From: JAPOXR01 sp965199765
Lineage (GTDB): Bacteria; Pseudomonadota; Alphaproteobacteria; Rhodobacterales; Rhodobacteraceae
Reading direction: 5' to 3'
Length of the DNA: 64,000 nt
Assembly: GCA_965199765.1 (NCBI GenBank)
Contig: CBDATC010000002.1
Span: 124,001-188,000, forward strand
Made by a program: the position numbers and the translations under genes. This document shows positions 36,032 to 45,677 of this stretch, piece after piece. The notes below the pieces were generated by a model. That model saw only the letters and a program-made list of their open reading frames with translations, had not been told where the DNA came from and made no database searches. Numbering within the stretch: position 1 is the stretch's first letter; the number at the start of each line of letters is the position of its first letter.

Positions 36032-39000
36032 TCAGTCCGCCGTCCGGTTTCCGCCGGGCAGGGATGCGGGCAGTCCGCCGACGATTTCCGCCGTGCGGAC
36101 GCTGACATGGACGATGCGCTTGATCGCCGGGATCAGGTCCTCGGGCCGGTCGAACCATCCGTTGGCGTCATTGACGATCCCGCTTTTTTTGTCGGTGGAG
36201 ACTTTGTACCGGTCGATCAGCCAGCCGAGCGGGGTTTTGCCGTTCACCTCGTATGGTGCGCGGCTTCGGGGATTCCGGCAAGGCTGATGAAGTCGTTGAC
36301 GATCAGGACGGATCTGTCCAGGTCCGGGCGCCTGCCGGAGAATTTCATGCCCTTCCGGGTCAATTGGAAATGATGCGGCTGCGGACCGCCGGTTCCCGAG
36401 AAGCGCAGCTCAAGCGGGAATTCCCCGCAGCTCCCATAGCCGGTGTGCAGCTCGGCCAGCCTGCGCCCCGCCTGCGCGAAGGCATGGAAATCCCCGGCCA
36501 GCGGAACCGCGGGCAGCTCCTTGGCGAGAGCGCTGCGGAACGCTTCCCTGAAATCCGGCGCGTGGAGAACGCCGTAGACGTAGTAGAAGACATCGTCTTT
36601 GGTGATCGATGGATCGCCGCAGCGCGACCGGAACAGAGCCAGGGCTTCGTCGGTGATGTTGTCGATGCGGACAAGGCCGGAACCGTCAGCGGTTTCCCGT
36701 TCGAGCGCCAGTCCGTCTTCCGCCGCCTCGGCGAACCGGTAGCGGGGAAAGCACTGGCCGAATGAAAGACAATGCAAATCGGGCAATCCGTCGACCATGA
36801 GCGCGGAAAACGGCTTGGTCGATCCGATTCCAGTCACGCAGATGGCCTGATTGACGGCGCCGTCGCGGGGGAAGATGCGGTGCTGCTGGTATCGCCTACT
36901 TATCAGTTTGAATTCCGCATAGCAGTTTGTTGGGACGAACGGCCGGTACTGGGCCGGTCGGATGTGTCGGGAATCGAATTCAACAGGCGTTTGCCGTTTC
37001 AGTGTCTGTCGGAGACCGTCTTCCCAATGCAGTCCGCGGCTGTGCCGGGCGGTCAATTCGGTCAGATCGGCCGGAGCTCCCGGGGTCCGCAGTTCGTTCA
37101 GCGCCGCCTTATAGCGCTCTATCGCTTTCCGGGCGTTGGCTTCGCAGGCGGCGCGCGAGAAATTATACAGATAGGCGTCCCGCGCGGTTGCGATTCCAAG
37201 CTGAACAGCTGGAACACCGCCGTCCCGTTCCGCTTTGCCTTCCGGCTTTGACTTCCTTTGAGCCCAGCGGCAGCAGCTGTTCGAACCCCTCTTCCCGCTT
37301 GTTGATCCAGCCGTGCCGGGCGGAAGGCTCGATCGTTTCCCAGCCGTCGAGTCCGGCGATTGATTTCGCCGCGGCGATTTTTTCGATCTTCTGCCCGCGC
37401 GTCAGATAATCGCCGATGTCGTGATAGAGGATCCGGCAGCCTTGATGCCGCGCGGCGGGGTTTTTGACCAGGAAGAAGACGCTGACGGGAGCTCGTGAAC
37501 CGCTTCCGAAAACTTTGCCGCCTTCCTGTCTGGAGAGCTCTCCCGCTGTTCGCTGGTTCCCCCGCAGATTGACAACATGAACCGCGGTGAATTCCTCCGC
37601 CAGGCAGGCGCGGATGCCTGATTCGGCGTTGCCGTCGATCCAGGAGCCGTTGGTGACGAAGCCGACGATGCCGCTTTCGCCGATGCGGTCCGATGCCCAG
37701 CGGACCGCCATCTTGTAGCTGTCGTAAAGGGATTTCTTAAGACTTGTCCTTGATTTCCTCGCATAGGTTTCTTCGATGCGCCGCCGCAGCCTGCTGTATT
37801 TCGGGCCGGACTTTCCGACGTTCCAGGGCGGGTTGCCGACGATCACGTCGATGTCCGCATCCATCTGCTCGGTCCGCCGCCGCGAATTGTCCTCGAGCTG
37901 CCGGGCGATCATGTCTTCGGCTTCCTCGGTCATCTGGAAGGTGTCGGTCAGGCAGATTCTGCCGTACGGCTTCCGCTCGCCGGTCGCCGCCGCATAAGCC
38001 TCCTGTATGTTCACCGAGGCGATGTAGTAGGCGAGCAGCACGATCTCGTTGGCGTGGATCTCGGCTGGGTATTTCCGCCGCAAAGCCTCCGCGTCCAGCA
38101 GGCCCGGCTGCATCAGCCTGGCGATGAAGGTGCCCGTTCCGGTGAACGGATCCATGATGTGCACATTCTCATCGGCCATCGAGCGGCCGAACTCGGAACG
38201 CAGAATGTGCTGGACCGAGTGAAGCGTGAAGTCGACGATTTCGACCGGCGTGTAGACGATGCCCAGCGCCTTGCTGGTTTCGCTGAACGCGCTGCGGAAG
38301 AATTTGTCGTAGAGCTCGGAGATGATCTTCTGCCGCCCCGCCCCGTCGCCGGCGGCCGCTTCGACCCGTCTTTCCACCGACCGGTAGAACTCCCCGAGCG
38401 ACTCGGTTTCGATATCGACCCGCGGCTTGATCACGTCAAGAAACGTCTCCAAAGCCCGGCCGACCGGGCTTTGATCGAGAAACTCCAACTGTCCCCCGCC
38501 GGGGGTTTCGTCCCGGTCTCTCTTGAACAGGGCCTCGAACACCGGCAGGGTGACCGTGTGCTGCGCCAGCATTTCGATCGCCTGCCCGCGGCTGATCGCC
38601 GGATTGATGTCGTCGCGCAGCTCCCGCAGCAGCTCCCCGAAGAGCTCGGCGGCCGCTTCGACATCCCCGTCCCGGTCGTCTCCGGGCGTGACCAGCGCGG
38701 TGATCCGGTCGATATGAGCCTGGGCGATCCGCGCCACGTCGCCGGCCCATTCCTCCCAGTATTTCCGGTTGCCGCATTTTTCGACGAGCTTGACGCCGAT
38801 GGCTTTCAGCAGCGCCCGCCGCTGCCGCTCGTCCTCAGCCGGATCAACCGGCGGAACATCGGCTGCTGGGGTTTGGCCGTCCGCTGGATCGCCGCCGCTT
38901 CGGCGCGTATCCTGCGCGAGCTCCCGCCACTGCGACACGGTGATGATCGAAAGCCTGTTCGGCTCCTGTCCGGTCTCCATCAGATTGATCTGCGCGTCGA

Positions 39001-40942
39001 ACCCCTCGTCGTGCGAGCGGATCGCGTTCACCATCTGCCAGACCTTTTTCCACTGTTCGCTGTGCGCGAAGATCCCCTCCGGATCCGCATTGTCCGGAAC
39101 CACCACCGGCAGAATGACGTAGCCGCGCTGCTTCCCCTCCGCTTTGCGCATCACCCGTCCGACCGCCTGAACGACTTCGATCTGACTCTTGCGCGGCTGC
39201 ATGAACAGCAGAGCGTCAAGCGCCGGCACGTCCACCCCTTCCGCCAGGCAGCGGGCGTTGGAAAGCACCCTGCATTCGCCTTCTTCCGGATTGTCCAGCC
39301 ATGACAGCAGTCTTGCCCGGCTCTCGGCATGGAATGTGCCGTCCACATGTTCGGCGAGCGCGGCCGGCATCGCTCCGTCCGGCTCCATCCCGCCGATCAT
39401 CTGCTTATAGGTTTCCGCGAAGCCGTTGAACCGTTCCTTGAACCGCTTCGATTCATTGATGCTGCCGCAGAACGCGATGGCCCGGCTCATCGGCTTCCGG
39501 TCCGTATCGGGGAACTTCTCGGAATCGATCTTGGCGAGAGCCCGCCAGCAGCCGAGCATCAGCCCGGCCTCCTCGAGCCGCGTCTGCCCGTCATCGGTCC
39601 GGCCGCTGCGCGCCAGAACCCCGGCGGCTGCCGAAGACGGAACGGTCAAAATGACGACATGGTAGTCGCTGAGCAGATTCCCGTCGAGCGCGGCATGGAA
39701 ATCGAACTCGAAAAGCGTCTGTCCGAAAATCCGCCCGTCATCCATCGAGCAGAGGCTGACCGCGCGCTCCGGCGGCGCGTTCGCCGCCTTCCTCTTCGCC
39801 GACTCGGCCCAGACTTTCGCGGTGGCGGTCATGTAGAGCCGCCGGTCGGCCCCGACCGCGCTGTCATCATGGATCAGCGTGAATGCGGAAGGCGTATCCC
39901 GCCGGGAAATCCCGGCGGTCCGGTGGGCCTCGTCGCAGACCGCGAGATCGAACCGCGGCAAACCGTGCCGCTTCTGGGCTTCCTCGAGCACAGCGGCGGA
40001 CTGATAGGTCGAAAAGACCACGGTCATGCCGTCGAATGGCGCCGATGCTCCTTCCGCGAGCCTGGCCGCATCGGTTGTGGCGGGCAAAGCCAGATCCGAA
40101 ACCGGAATATCGGCCGTGTCGTCCTGGCGCAGCCTGCGGCCGGTCCTGGCGTCGGAGCAGACCGCGAACGGCCGCATCCCGCATTCCTTGTCACGGAACC
40201 AGGCATGGATGGTCTGCGACATCAAAGCAAGCGAGGGAACAAGATAAAGAACCCGCCCGCCGTTTCCGGCGATGCGTTCCGCCGCCCGGAGCGAGGTCAG
40301 GGTCTTGCCGGCCCCGCAGGCCATCAGAACCTTGCCGCGCGAGCCGGGATCGGCCAGCCCGTCCGTTATCGCCTGGACCGCATCCAGCTGATGCCGCCCC
40401 GGCTTCGGCGGAACCGTGGTGAATTCCGCTTCGCCGGTGGCGAAATACCCGCCCCAGTCCAAATCTGAATCAATCAGAGCGCTCAGCCCCATATGCCGCA
40501 CCAAAGGGTCGACCTCCGCCAGCCGCCGCATTGCGTTGGCGGACCATTCGCGCTCCGACGTCTCGATCAGAATGCGCTGGACGAATTCCGGCCGGTCGGA
40601 GGCCGCTATGAAACTGTCGATTTCCGACTGCGCGATGACCCCGCCGGCCCGTCTGAACTTGCACTGAATGGCGGCGAACTTCCCGCCGCTGTCCCTGACG
40701 CCGGCGACAAGATCAATGCCGCGGTCGTCCTTGTCCAGCCCCCGCTCGCCGGCCCAGTCGGCGTAAGGCCGGGGATCGGTCAGCTGCGTCGATTGAATCC
40801 GGTCGTTCGCAAGAAAGAAAATGCAAAGCCGCTCGAAGGCGGTTCCCACATGCCTGCTCTGCGCATCAGCGGCCTCCGCCCATTCGCCGAGCTTCGCCTT
40901 CAATGCATCGGCGCTGCCGAGACTTCGCTCCCGATCGTTCAT
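36032..40942 (-). pseudogene. Type ISP restriction-modification protein, frameshifted
   Basis: Single-chain RM enzyme joining nuclease, translocase and methyltransferase, about 1637 codons. From the ATG at 40942 (GGAGAG upstream): Mrr-like nuclease with GIDLVAG and QCKF (77-95), helicase with MACGAGKT (207-214), DEAH and VGRVMRK, then an N6-adenine methyltransferase with DPFTGTGTFIA and NPPW, and a target-recognition region. The frame breaks near 37240, near 37205 and near 36256, each repairable by adding one base (A, G and T). The C-terminal pieces continue GIATARDAYLYNFSR and VNGKTPLGWLIDRYKVS. Either recently inactivated or affected by sequence errors. GC-rich, unlike the host genes. Confidence 0.85.
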
Positions 40943-41153
40943 CAAACTCTCCAAAAACCGCCGCCTTATGAACGCTGATTCCCGTTTGAGCAAGCATGAT
41001 GATGCGGTCCGCGGATGCGGCTCGATCAAAAAGGAAGACGCTTACGCCCTGCGAAACCCCGATCAGCCATGACGGGGAATGGAAAAAAGCGCTCCACGCA
41101 TTGAGAATTGCCGTCACCTGCAAGAGGCACGCCGCTTGCTGCAATCCACGTGA

Positions 41154-41834
41154 TTATTCGTCTCCTGGGACGCCAAAACTCGGGGCAATTTCCGGATTAA
41201 CAGCGCGGGCGACATAATCGTCCATTTGCGGTTCGTAGGATGTCCATAAGTCGCGAAGCCGCGCTATCGGATCATTTTCGTCCCAATCCACACGTAAGTC
41301 GACTAGTGACCATGCATAATCGGACGCAACAAGAAGCGCCGCGGAGTGAACGGGTCCCTGTTCGCCACCACCTTCGTGCAATCCGCTATCCAGCGCTGTC
41401 AGCAGACGTTCTGCCAAATGCAATCCGTCAGATGCCTCGAAAGTTTGAACCATCACATTAGGCAAAGTCGGCTGCTTCAAAAGATTTCCAGCAGCAACAC
41501 AATCTTTGCCGCTGCTAACGCCGTTGATGCCTAATGTATTTTGGCCGCTGAAGATTGCTGTTTGCCCATTGCAATCGATTGCGGTGACTTGGCGATATTC
41601 GCTGTGCGGAGTGTGTTCGATCACTGACCGCAGCGCGTCTTCCGCGCTCATTCCCGACTGTATTTTATCCAGTGTGTCCGGTCCGATGGAAGGCAGTGTG
41701 ACGTTTTGTGTCGAAACGGCTCCAACACCGGCACGAACCCACGGGCAGCGGCTGCCGACACAGATGGATGATGTGGTTATGGCGACGCCGACCATACCGC
41801 TTTTGGAACAGCGGCCCGAGATTGAAAACGTCAT
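41154..41834 (-). CDS. DUF1028 Ntn-hydrolase-like protein
   Basis: 226-aa DUF1028 protein, a family with an N-terminal-nucleophile-hydrolase-like fold of unknown substrate. It shows MTFSISGRCSKSGMVGVAITTSSICVGSRC at the start, GAVSTQNVTLPSIGP, ALLVASDYAWSLVDLRVDW and the closing PSFGVPGDE. Its ATG overlaps the stop of the Rid gene (ATGA), and it is the last gene of the HpaB-type monooxygenase operon. A plausible job is cleaving an amide or ring-opened product after oxygenation and deamination. The 3' end also forms the right copy of the repeat that flanks the RM insert. Confidence 0.9.
   Translation of the reverse strand: MTFSISGRCSKSGMVGVAITTSSICVGSRCPWVRAGVGAVSTQNVTLPSIGPDTLDKIQSGMSAEDALRSVIEHTPHSEYRQVTAIDCNGQTAIFSGQNTLGINGVSSGKDCVAAGNLLKQPTLPNVMVQTFEASDGLHLAERLLTALDSGLHEGGGEQGPVHSAALLVASDYAWSLVDLRVDWDENDPIARLRDLWTSYEPQMDDYVARAVNPEIAPSFGVPGDE
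41170..41183 (+). repeat. Right direct repeat of RM island
   Basis: ACGCCAAAACTCGG inside the last codons of the DUF1028 gene; partner of 34601-34614, 6569 bp away. Confidence 0.5.
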
Positions 41835-42268
41835 GACTTGCTGCCTTTCGAAGGAATAACGGCAGTAGCTTCGATTTCAACCACCCATTCAGGTCGGGCC
41901 AAGGCAGGCACTACTAAACCGGTTGAAACCGGATGAACCCCCTTGAGCCAGCGTCCCATCTCGCGATAGACCTGATCACGGTAGCGGATATCGGTCAGAT
42001 AGACGACAATTCTGCATATGTCCTCCAAACAGCTGCCAGCTTCTTCAAGAAGCATTTTGATGTTCGACATAGTCTTTTGTGTCTGAAGCTCGGCATCCCC
42101 CGAATGCAGTGATTCTCGGGTGTCTAAATCCTGTGACACCTGACCCCGCAGAAAGACCGTCGTGCCTGTGGCAACAACTGCTTGGCACAGATCATTGTCG
42201 AGATTTTGCTCAGGATAGGTTTCCTTGGTGTTAAATTTTCGCAATCGAATATGCGACATCTTCTTCAT
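41831..42268 (-). CDS. Rid (YjgF/RutC) family protein
   Basis: 145-aa member of the Rid family, trimeric proteins that hydrolyse reactive enamines/imines to ketones plus ammonia or act in ring-cleavage pathways. The fold is recognised from ETYPEQNLDNDLCQAVVATGTTVFLRGQVSQD, MLLEEAGSCLEDICRIVVYLTD and the C-terminal STGLVVPALARPEWVVEIEATAVI. The position of the catalytic Arg of RidA (before the C-terminal segment) reads VVPALARPE, with Arg present. Four-base overlaps on both sides place it tightly between the flavin reductase fusion and DUF1028 genes. Confidence 0.9.
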   Translation of the reverse strand: MKKMSHIRLRKFNTKETYPEQNLDNDLCQAVVATGTTVFLRGQVSQDLDTRESLHSGDAELQTQKTMSNIKMLLEEAGSCLEDICRIVVYLTDIRYRDQVYREMGRWLKGVHPVSTGLVVPALARPEWVVEIEATAVIPSKGSKS

Positions 42269-43407
42269 CTCCTCAAACGCGAGCGGCAGATAGAGGCAAA
42301 ATTCTCAGCGAGGCTGCTTAATTCAATTCCATGCCGCCGCGCCAGCACGAGTCGGCTTGCGAGAACTTCGTCTTTGATGGGGACAGTGACGACAGGATAA
42401 CCGTCATAGGTTACGCTGGTAGCCGGCTTTGTCGCGAGAATGCTGAAACCAAGACCTCGGCCGACAAGACCTCGGACGGTTTCAAATGAAGTGGAGCGCA
42501 ACCGCAGATTGGGTTTCAGCCCAGCAGCTCGAAACAAATTTAAGAAATATTGGCGGCTGGGCGGTGTCTCAAGCAGAACCATGGGAAGTTTAGTCAGTTC
42601 CGAAAGAGAAATCGAAGCGGCGGACGCCAATTCATGCTGCGCAGGCAGCAAAACATAGGGCGGCAGTTCGGCAAGCTCTTCATATTCGAAACCAGAATCG
42701 AGCTCTAGGTCATAGGTCAGAGCCAATTCACAAGACTCGCTTTGCAGGGCTGCGACAATCAGTCCTTGGTGACCTTCCGTCAACTGCAGTTCGGCCCCCG
42801 GGTGCAGCTCAAGAAAATGCGTGATGAGATCCGGAAGAAAGTAAGGCGCCAGAGAAAAGAAGCAGCCCAGCCGCAGCGCACCCTCTGCAGCATCGGTTGG
42901 TTGATTTGACAATCTTGTGTTCAAGGATGAAGGCGTTCCATAAGAACGATTCGCGTAAATAAGAGGCGCGTGCCCGCCGAGAATGAAGGTGTCGGCGACT
43001 TCACCGACGAAAACCACGTGACTGCCAACGCTGAAATGTTGCGAAAGTTCGCATTCAAACGCTACGAGGGGATCAATGACCCTCGGCACACGGCCGTCGG
43101 TCCATTCGGCACAGGAAAACTTATCGCGGCCAATCGGCTTTATTCGCCCGGCGAATGTGTCGGCAATGAATGACTGATCATCGCGCAGGACGTTTACGCA
43201 GAATACTTTGTTCGCAAGAATTGCATCGGAAGCTGGGCTGAGATGGTGGATGCATACGAGCAGAGTGGGGCGGGTGCTGTCGGCTGAAACCGATGACATC
43301 GCTGATACGGTTACACCGGCGCGACCCGCCGGTCCGTCCGTTGTGACCACATTCACAGTGTTAGCAGCATAGCTCATTCCAGCTACAAAGCGGTCCCGGT
43401 CGCTCAT
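42265..43407 (-). CDS. Flavin reductase fused to LysR effector domain
   Basis: 380-aa fusion. Residues 1-160 form a flavin reductase domain of the HpaC type (AANTVNVVTTDGPAGRAGVTVSAMSSVSADSTRPTLLVCI in pieces, FCVNVLRDDQ, FECELSQHFSVGSHVVFVGEV, PLIYANRSYG). Residues about 176-378 are a LysR substrate-binding domain (GALRLGCFFSLAPYFLPDLI, FLELHPGAELQLTEGHQGLI, SCELALTYD, LPMVLLETPPSRQYF, VRGLVGRGLGFSILA). There is no helix-turn-helix. It lies 39 bp after the HpaB-type oxygenase and should supply reduced flavin, with the LysR part sensing substrate, as the MarR-like domain does in the C1 reductase of Acinetobacter HPA hydroxylase. Regulation is inference. Confidence 0.88.
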   Translation of the reverse strand: MSDRDRFVAGMSYAANTVNVVTTDGPAGRAGVTVSAMSSVSADSTRPTLLVCIHHLSPASDAILANKVFCVNVLRDDQSFIADTFAGRIKPIGRDKFSCAEWTDGRVPRVIDPLVAFECELSQHFSVGSHVVFVGEVADTFILGGHAPLIYANRSYGTPSSLNTRLSNQPTDAAEGALRLGCFFSLAPYFLPDLITHFLELHPGAELQLTEGHQGLIVAALQSESCELALTYDLELDSGFEYEELAELPPYVLLPAQHELASAASISLSELTKLPMVLLETPPSRQYFLNLFRAAGLKPNLRLRSTSFETVRGLVGRGLGFSILATKPATSVTYDGYPVVTVPIKDEVLASRLVLARRHGIELSSLAENFASICRSRLRR

Positions 43408-43446
43408 ATGATTATCCGCTATCGTTGCTGTTGTGCCGCTCGAATC

Positions 43447-44952
43447 CTACGAGTCTTTATCTGTCACCGGGTACGGTTCGGAATCGAACCAACTGCCTTT
43501 TGGGATTCCTTCGGCAGCTTTATCGGACAGCTCCGCTGCTTGCTTTACGAAGTCAAGCGGACCGTCCCATCCGAAATTTCGGTAAACCGCGCCAAGATGG
43601 GCGAATGGCGGCGATTGAGCGAAGAGTTGAAACGTCAGCCTGTGACCGGCATAACCGGAATTAAGAAGGTCGCGAGCGAAAGCCAACAATTTGCGGCGGT
43701 CCTCAGCATGCCACTCATCGTTGATTGTATAGAATTTCTCCATCCATGGACCCGTCTCCGCATCATCGAAGCAAGCCTTGTCCGGCGTAACGCAGATCTG
43801 TCCGCCGCACAATTCGCGCGCGATGTGCATGACCTCGTGATATCGTGAGCAGGCATGCACACGACCGGTGTATAAAAGCGATTGGTTAGGCATGAGCAAC
43901 CCACCGGGGCTCTTTTCTGCCAATGCGATGGCAGCGGTCAAATGCGCGTTGATGCCCTCTCGATAGACTGCGAGATGCGCCAACTTCTCCTGCACTGCGG
44001 GCTGTCTGTCCAATCCGGTCTGCCGGACGTTGAATAAAGCGGCTCCGATCATCATGTCCGCAAAGGCGAGATTGCGCTGCACAAACGCAAATGCCGAATA
44101 TCTGTGCAGTGTAGCGCGGATGAACGCGGCGGCCCGGGTATGACGATAAAACAGAACGTCTTCCCACGGAATCAGCACATTGTCGAAGATCACAAGACTG
44201 TCGATCTCGTCGAATTTATTGGAAAGCGGGTAATCCTTTTCCGGCGCCCGGCCGGCAAAGCCAGTACGGCAAATCATTTTGATGCCAGGCGCCGACAGAC
44301 GGCAAATAAAACCAACCGCATAATCGGAATAAGCGTCATTGCCCCAATTGGCGATGGTGGGCTTGGTGAATGCCTGGTTAGCGTAAGGAGCGGCGGTTTC
44401 AAACTTAGCGCCTCGGACAATTATTCCTTGGTCCGTCTCTTTGACGACATGCAAGAGCATGTCGGGATCCTGTTCTTGCGGTGGCTTTGAACGATCGCCT
44501 TTGGGATCGGTATTCGCGGATACATGGAATGGATCATCGCGAACCACTCGATCGATATGCTGCTTTATGTTTTTTGAAAACTGTGGATCCACTTCATTCA
44601 GCACATCCTGACCATCAAACAATGACCACATTTCTCCCACGGTTTCATCGCCGACTCGGGTCACGACACCGCCGATGTCTTTGAACACGACATTGGATGC
44701 TCGCCGTTTATCCCACCAATCCGATTGCTGGTATGGGAGCCGGAGTCCGATGGCGAAATCTTCGTTACCTTCGGCGTAGGTCATGACCGGATGGGAAATC
44801 GGGTCGTGCTGAAGATCGTAAATTCTCGCTCTTACATCAACCAACGGTTTCAACATAGGATGCGTGGGTACGTCATCCACTTTTTCACCGTTGATATAGA
44901 CTTGGCGTCCGTCTCGGATGGAATCGATATATTGTTCACCGGTTCTGATCAT
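43447..44952 (-). CDS. HpaB-type flavin-dependent monooxygenase
   Basis: 501-aa large component of a two-component FADH2-using monooxygenase of the 4-hydroxyphenylacetate 3-hydroxylase family: RTGEQYIDSIRDGRQVYINGEKVDDV, MTYAEGNEDFAIG, GVICRLSAPGIKM-like GFICRLSAPG, FDEIDSLVIFDNVLIPWEDVLFY and a C-terminal MEKFYTINDEWHAEDRRKL. It hydroxylates an aromatic or pyrrole-type ring ortho to OH or NH. First gene of the leftward operon with the reductase fusion, Rid and DUF1028, which suggests a nitrogen-containing ring rather than plain hydroxyphenylacetate. The actual substrate is unknown. Confidence 0.92.
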   Translation of the reverse strand: MIRTGEQYIDSIRDGRQVYINGEKVDDVPTHPMLKPLVDVRARIYDLQHDPISHPVMTYAEGNEDFAIGLRLPYQQSDWWDKRRASNVVFKDIGGVVTRVGDETVGEMWSLFDGQDVLNEVDPQFSKNIKQHIDRVVRDDPFHVSANTDPKGDRSKPPQEQDPDMLLHVVKETDQGIIVRGAKFETAAPYANQAFTKPTIANWGNDAYSDYAVGFICRLSAPGIKMICRTGFAGRAPEKDYPLSNKFDEIDSLVIFDNVLIPWEDVLFYRHTRAAAFIRATLHRYSAFAFVQRNLAFADMMIGAALFNVRQTGLDRQPAVQEKLAHLAVYREGINAHLTAAIALAEKSPGGLLMPNQSLLYTGRVHACSRYHEVMHIARELCGGQICVTPDKACFDDAETGPWMEKFYTINDEWHAEDRRKLLAFARDLLNSGYAGHRLTFQLFAQSPPFAHLGAVYRNFGWDGPLDFVKQAAELSDKAAEGIPKGSWFDSEPYPVTDKDS

Positions 44953-45174
44953 GGCATTCTCATTGTTTGTGTTGCCCGCCTATACAGCGTTGCCTGACGG
45001 ATAGCGACATTTTATCACATTATCCATTCAATGAGTTAAGCCAATTGGCCGCAAGTGAATAATCTTTTCAATTGCAGTTTCCGCAGCCTGGTAGATGGTT
45101 GAATGTTGTAATCGAATTTGGTTAGTGCCATGCAATGCATGACAATAGTGATCTATCTGTAGCTTGGAGCCAAA

Positions 45175-45570
45175 ATGAGGAAAATTCTGCTGGGATTGGC
45201 GTTGCTTTTGCCTGCAGCCGTGTTTGCCGGCACCATTGAGGGCACTTACAAAACCGAAGACAAGGGGAATGGTCAGCTTCTCGTGGAGTTTCATCCGTGC
45301 AAGACCGATGCTGCGAAATCCTGCGCAACAATCATCGGCGCATTCAATGCGGAGGGGATGCAGGTTGAAGACTATAAGCATTCAGGCAGACAGATTGTCT
45401 TCGGCTTGGTTGACTTAAATGATGGGCGATATGCCCGCGGCAAGGTCTGGACGCCGGATACGGACAAGACCTACTCGCTTAAGATCAAAACACTCTCGGA
45501 GAACACATTGGAAATCAAAGGCTGCGTGGGAATCTTTTGTCGTGAGCAGATTTGGGTACAGGTCAACTGA
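45175..45570 (+). CDS. DUF2147 secreted protein
   Basis: 131-aa exported protein with signal peptide (MRKILLGLALLLPAAVFA). The mature part is a small beta-rich DUF2147 domain: IEGTYKTEDKGNGQLLVEF, a Cys pair (HPCKTDAAKSC), YARGKVWTPDTDKTYSLKIKTL in pieces, and GCVGIFCREQIW with two more Cys. Function unknown; likely periplasmic. GGAG precedes the ATG by 5 nt. Stands alone between divergent and co-directional genes. Confidence 0.88.
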   Translation: MRKILLGLALLLPAAVFAGTIEGTYKTEDKGNGQLLVEFHPCKTDAAKSCATIIGAFNAEGMQVEDYKHSGRQIVFGLVDLNDGRYARGKVWTPDTDKTYSLKIKTLSENTLEIKGCVGIFCREQIWVQVN

Positions 45571-45677
45571 AGAATATACCGGGTCTGAATAAGAGTTCGG
45601 AGTTCGGGAAACCCGTATTTTGAGTCCGACGCTGTCTGCGGCGGATTGAGGATACACCAGCGAAAATCTAGGAAAAG

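Noticed and set aside
35303..36373. 356-codon rightward frame opposite the aminotransferase
   Set aside because: Low-complexity Gly/Arg-rich translation with no domain; shadow of the GC-rich aminotransferase gene.
38054..39304. Long rightward open frame (416 codons) and similar ones at 39329-40468 and 37744-38127
   Set aside because: They lie antisense to the type ISP RM gene in GC-rich DNA, where stop codons are rare; the protein on the other strand has clear domains and these have none.
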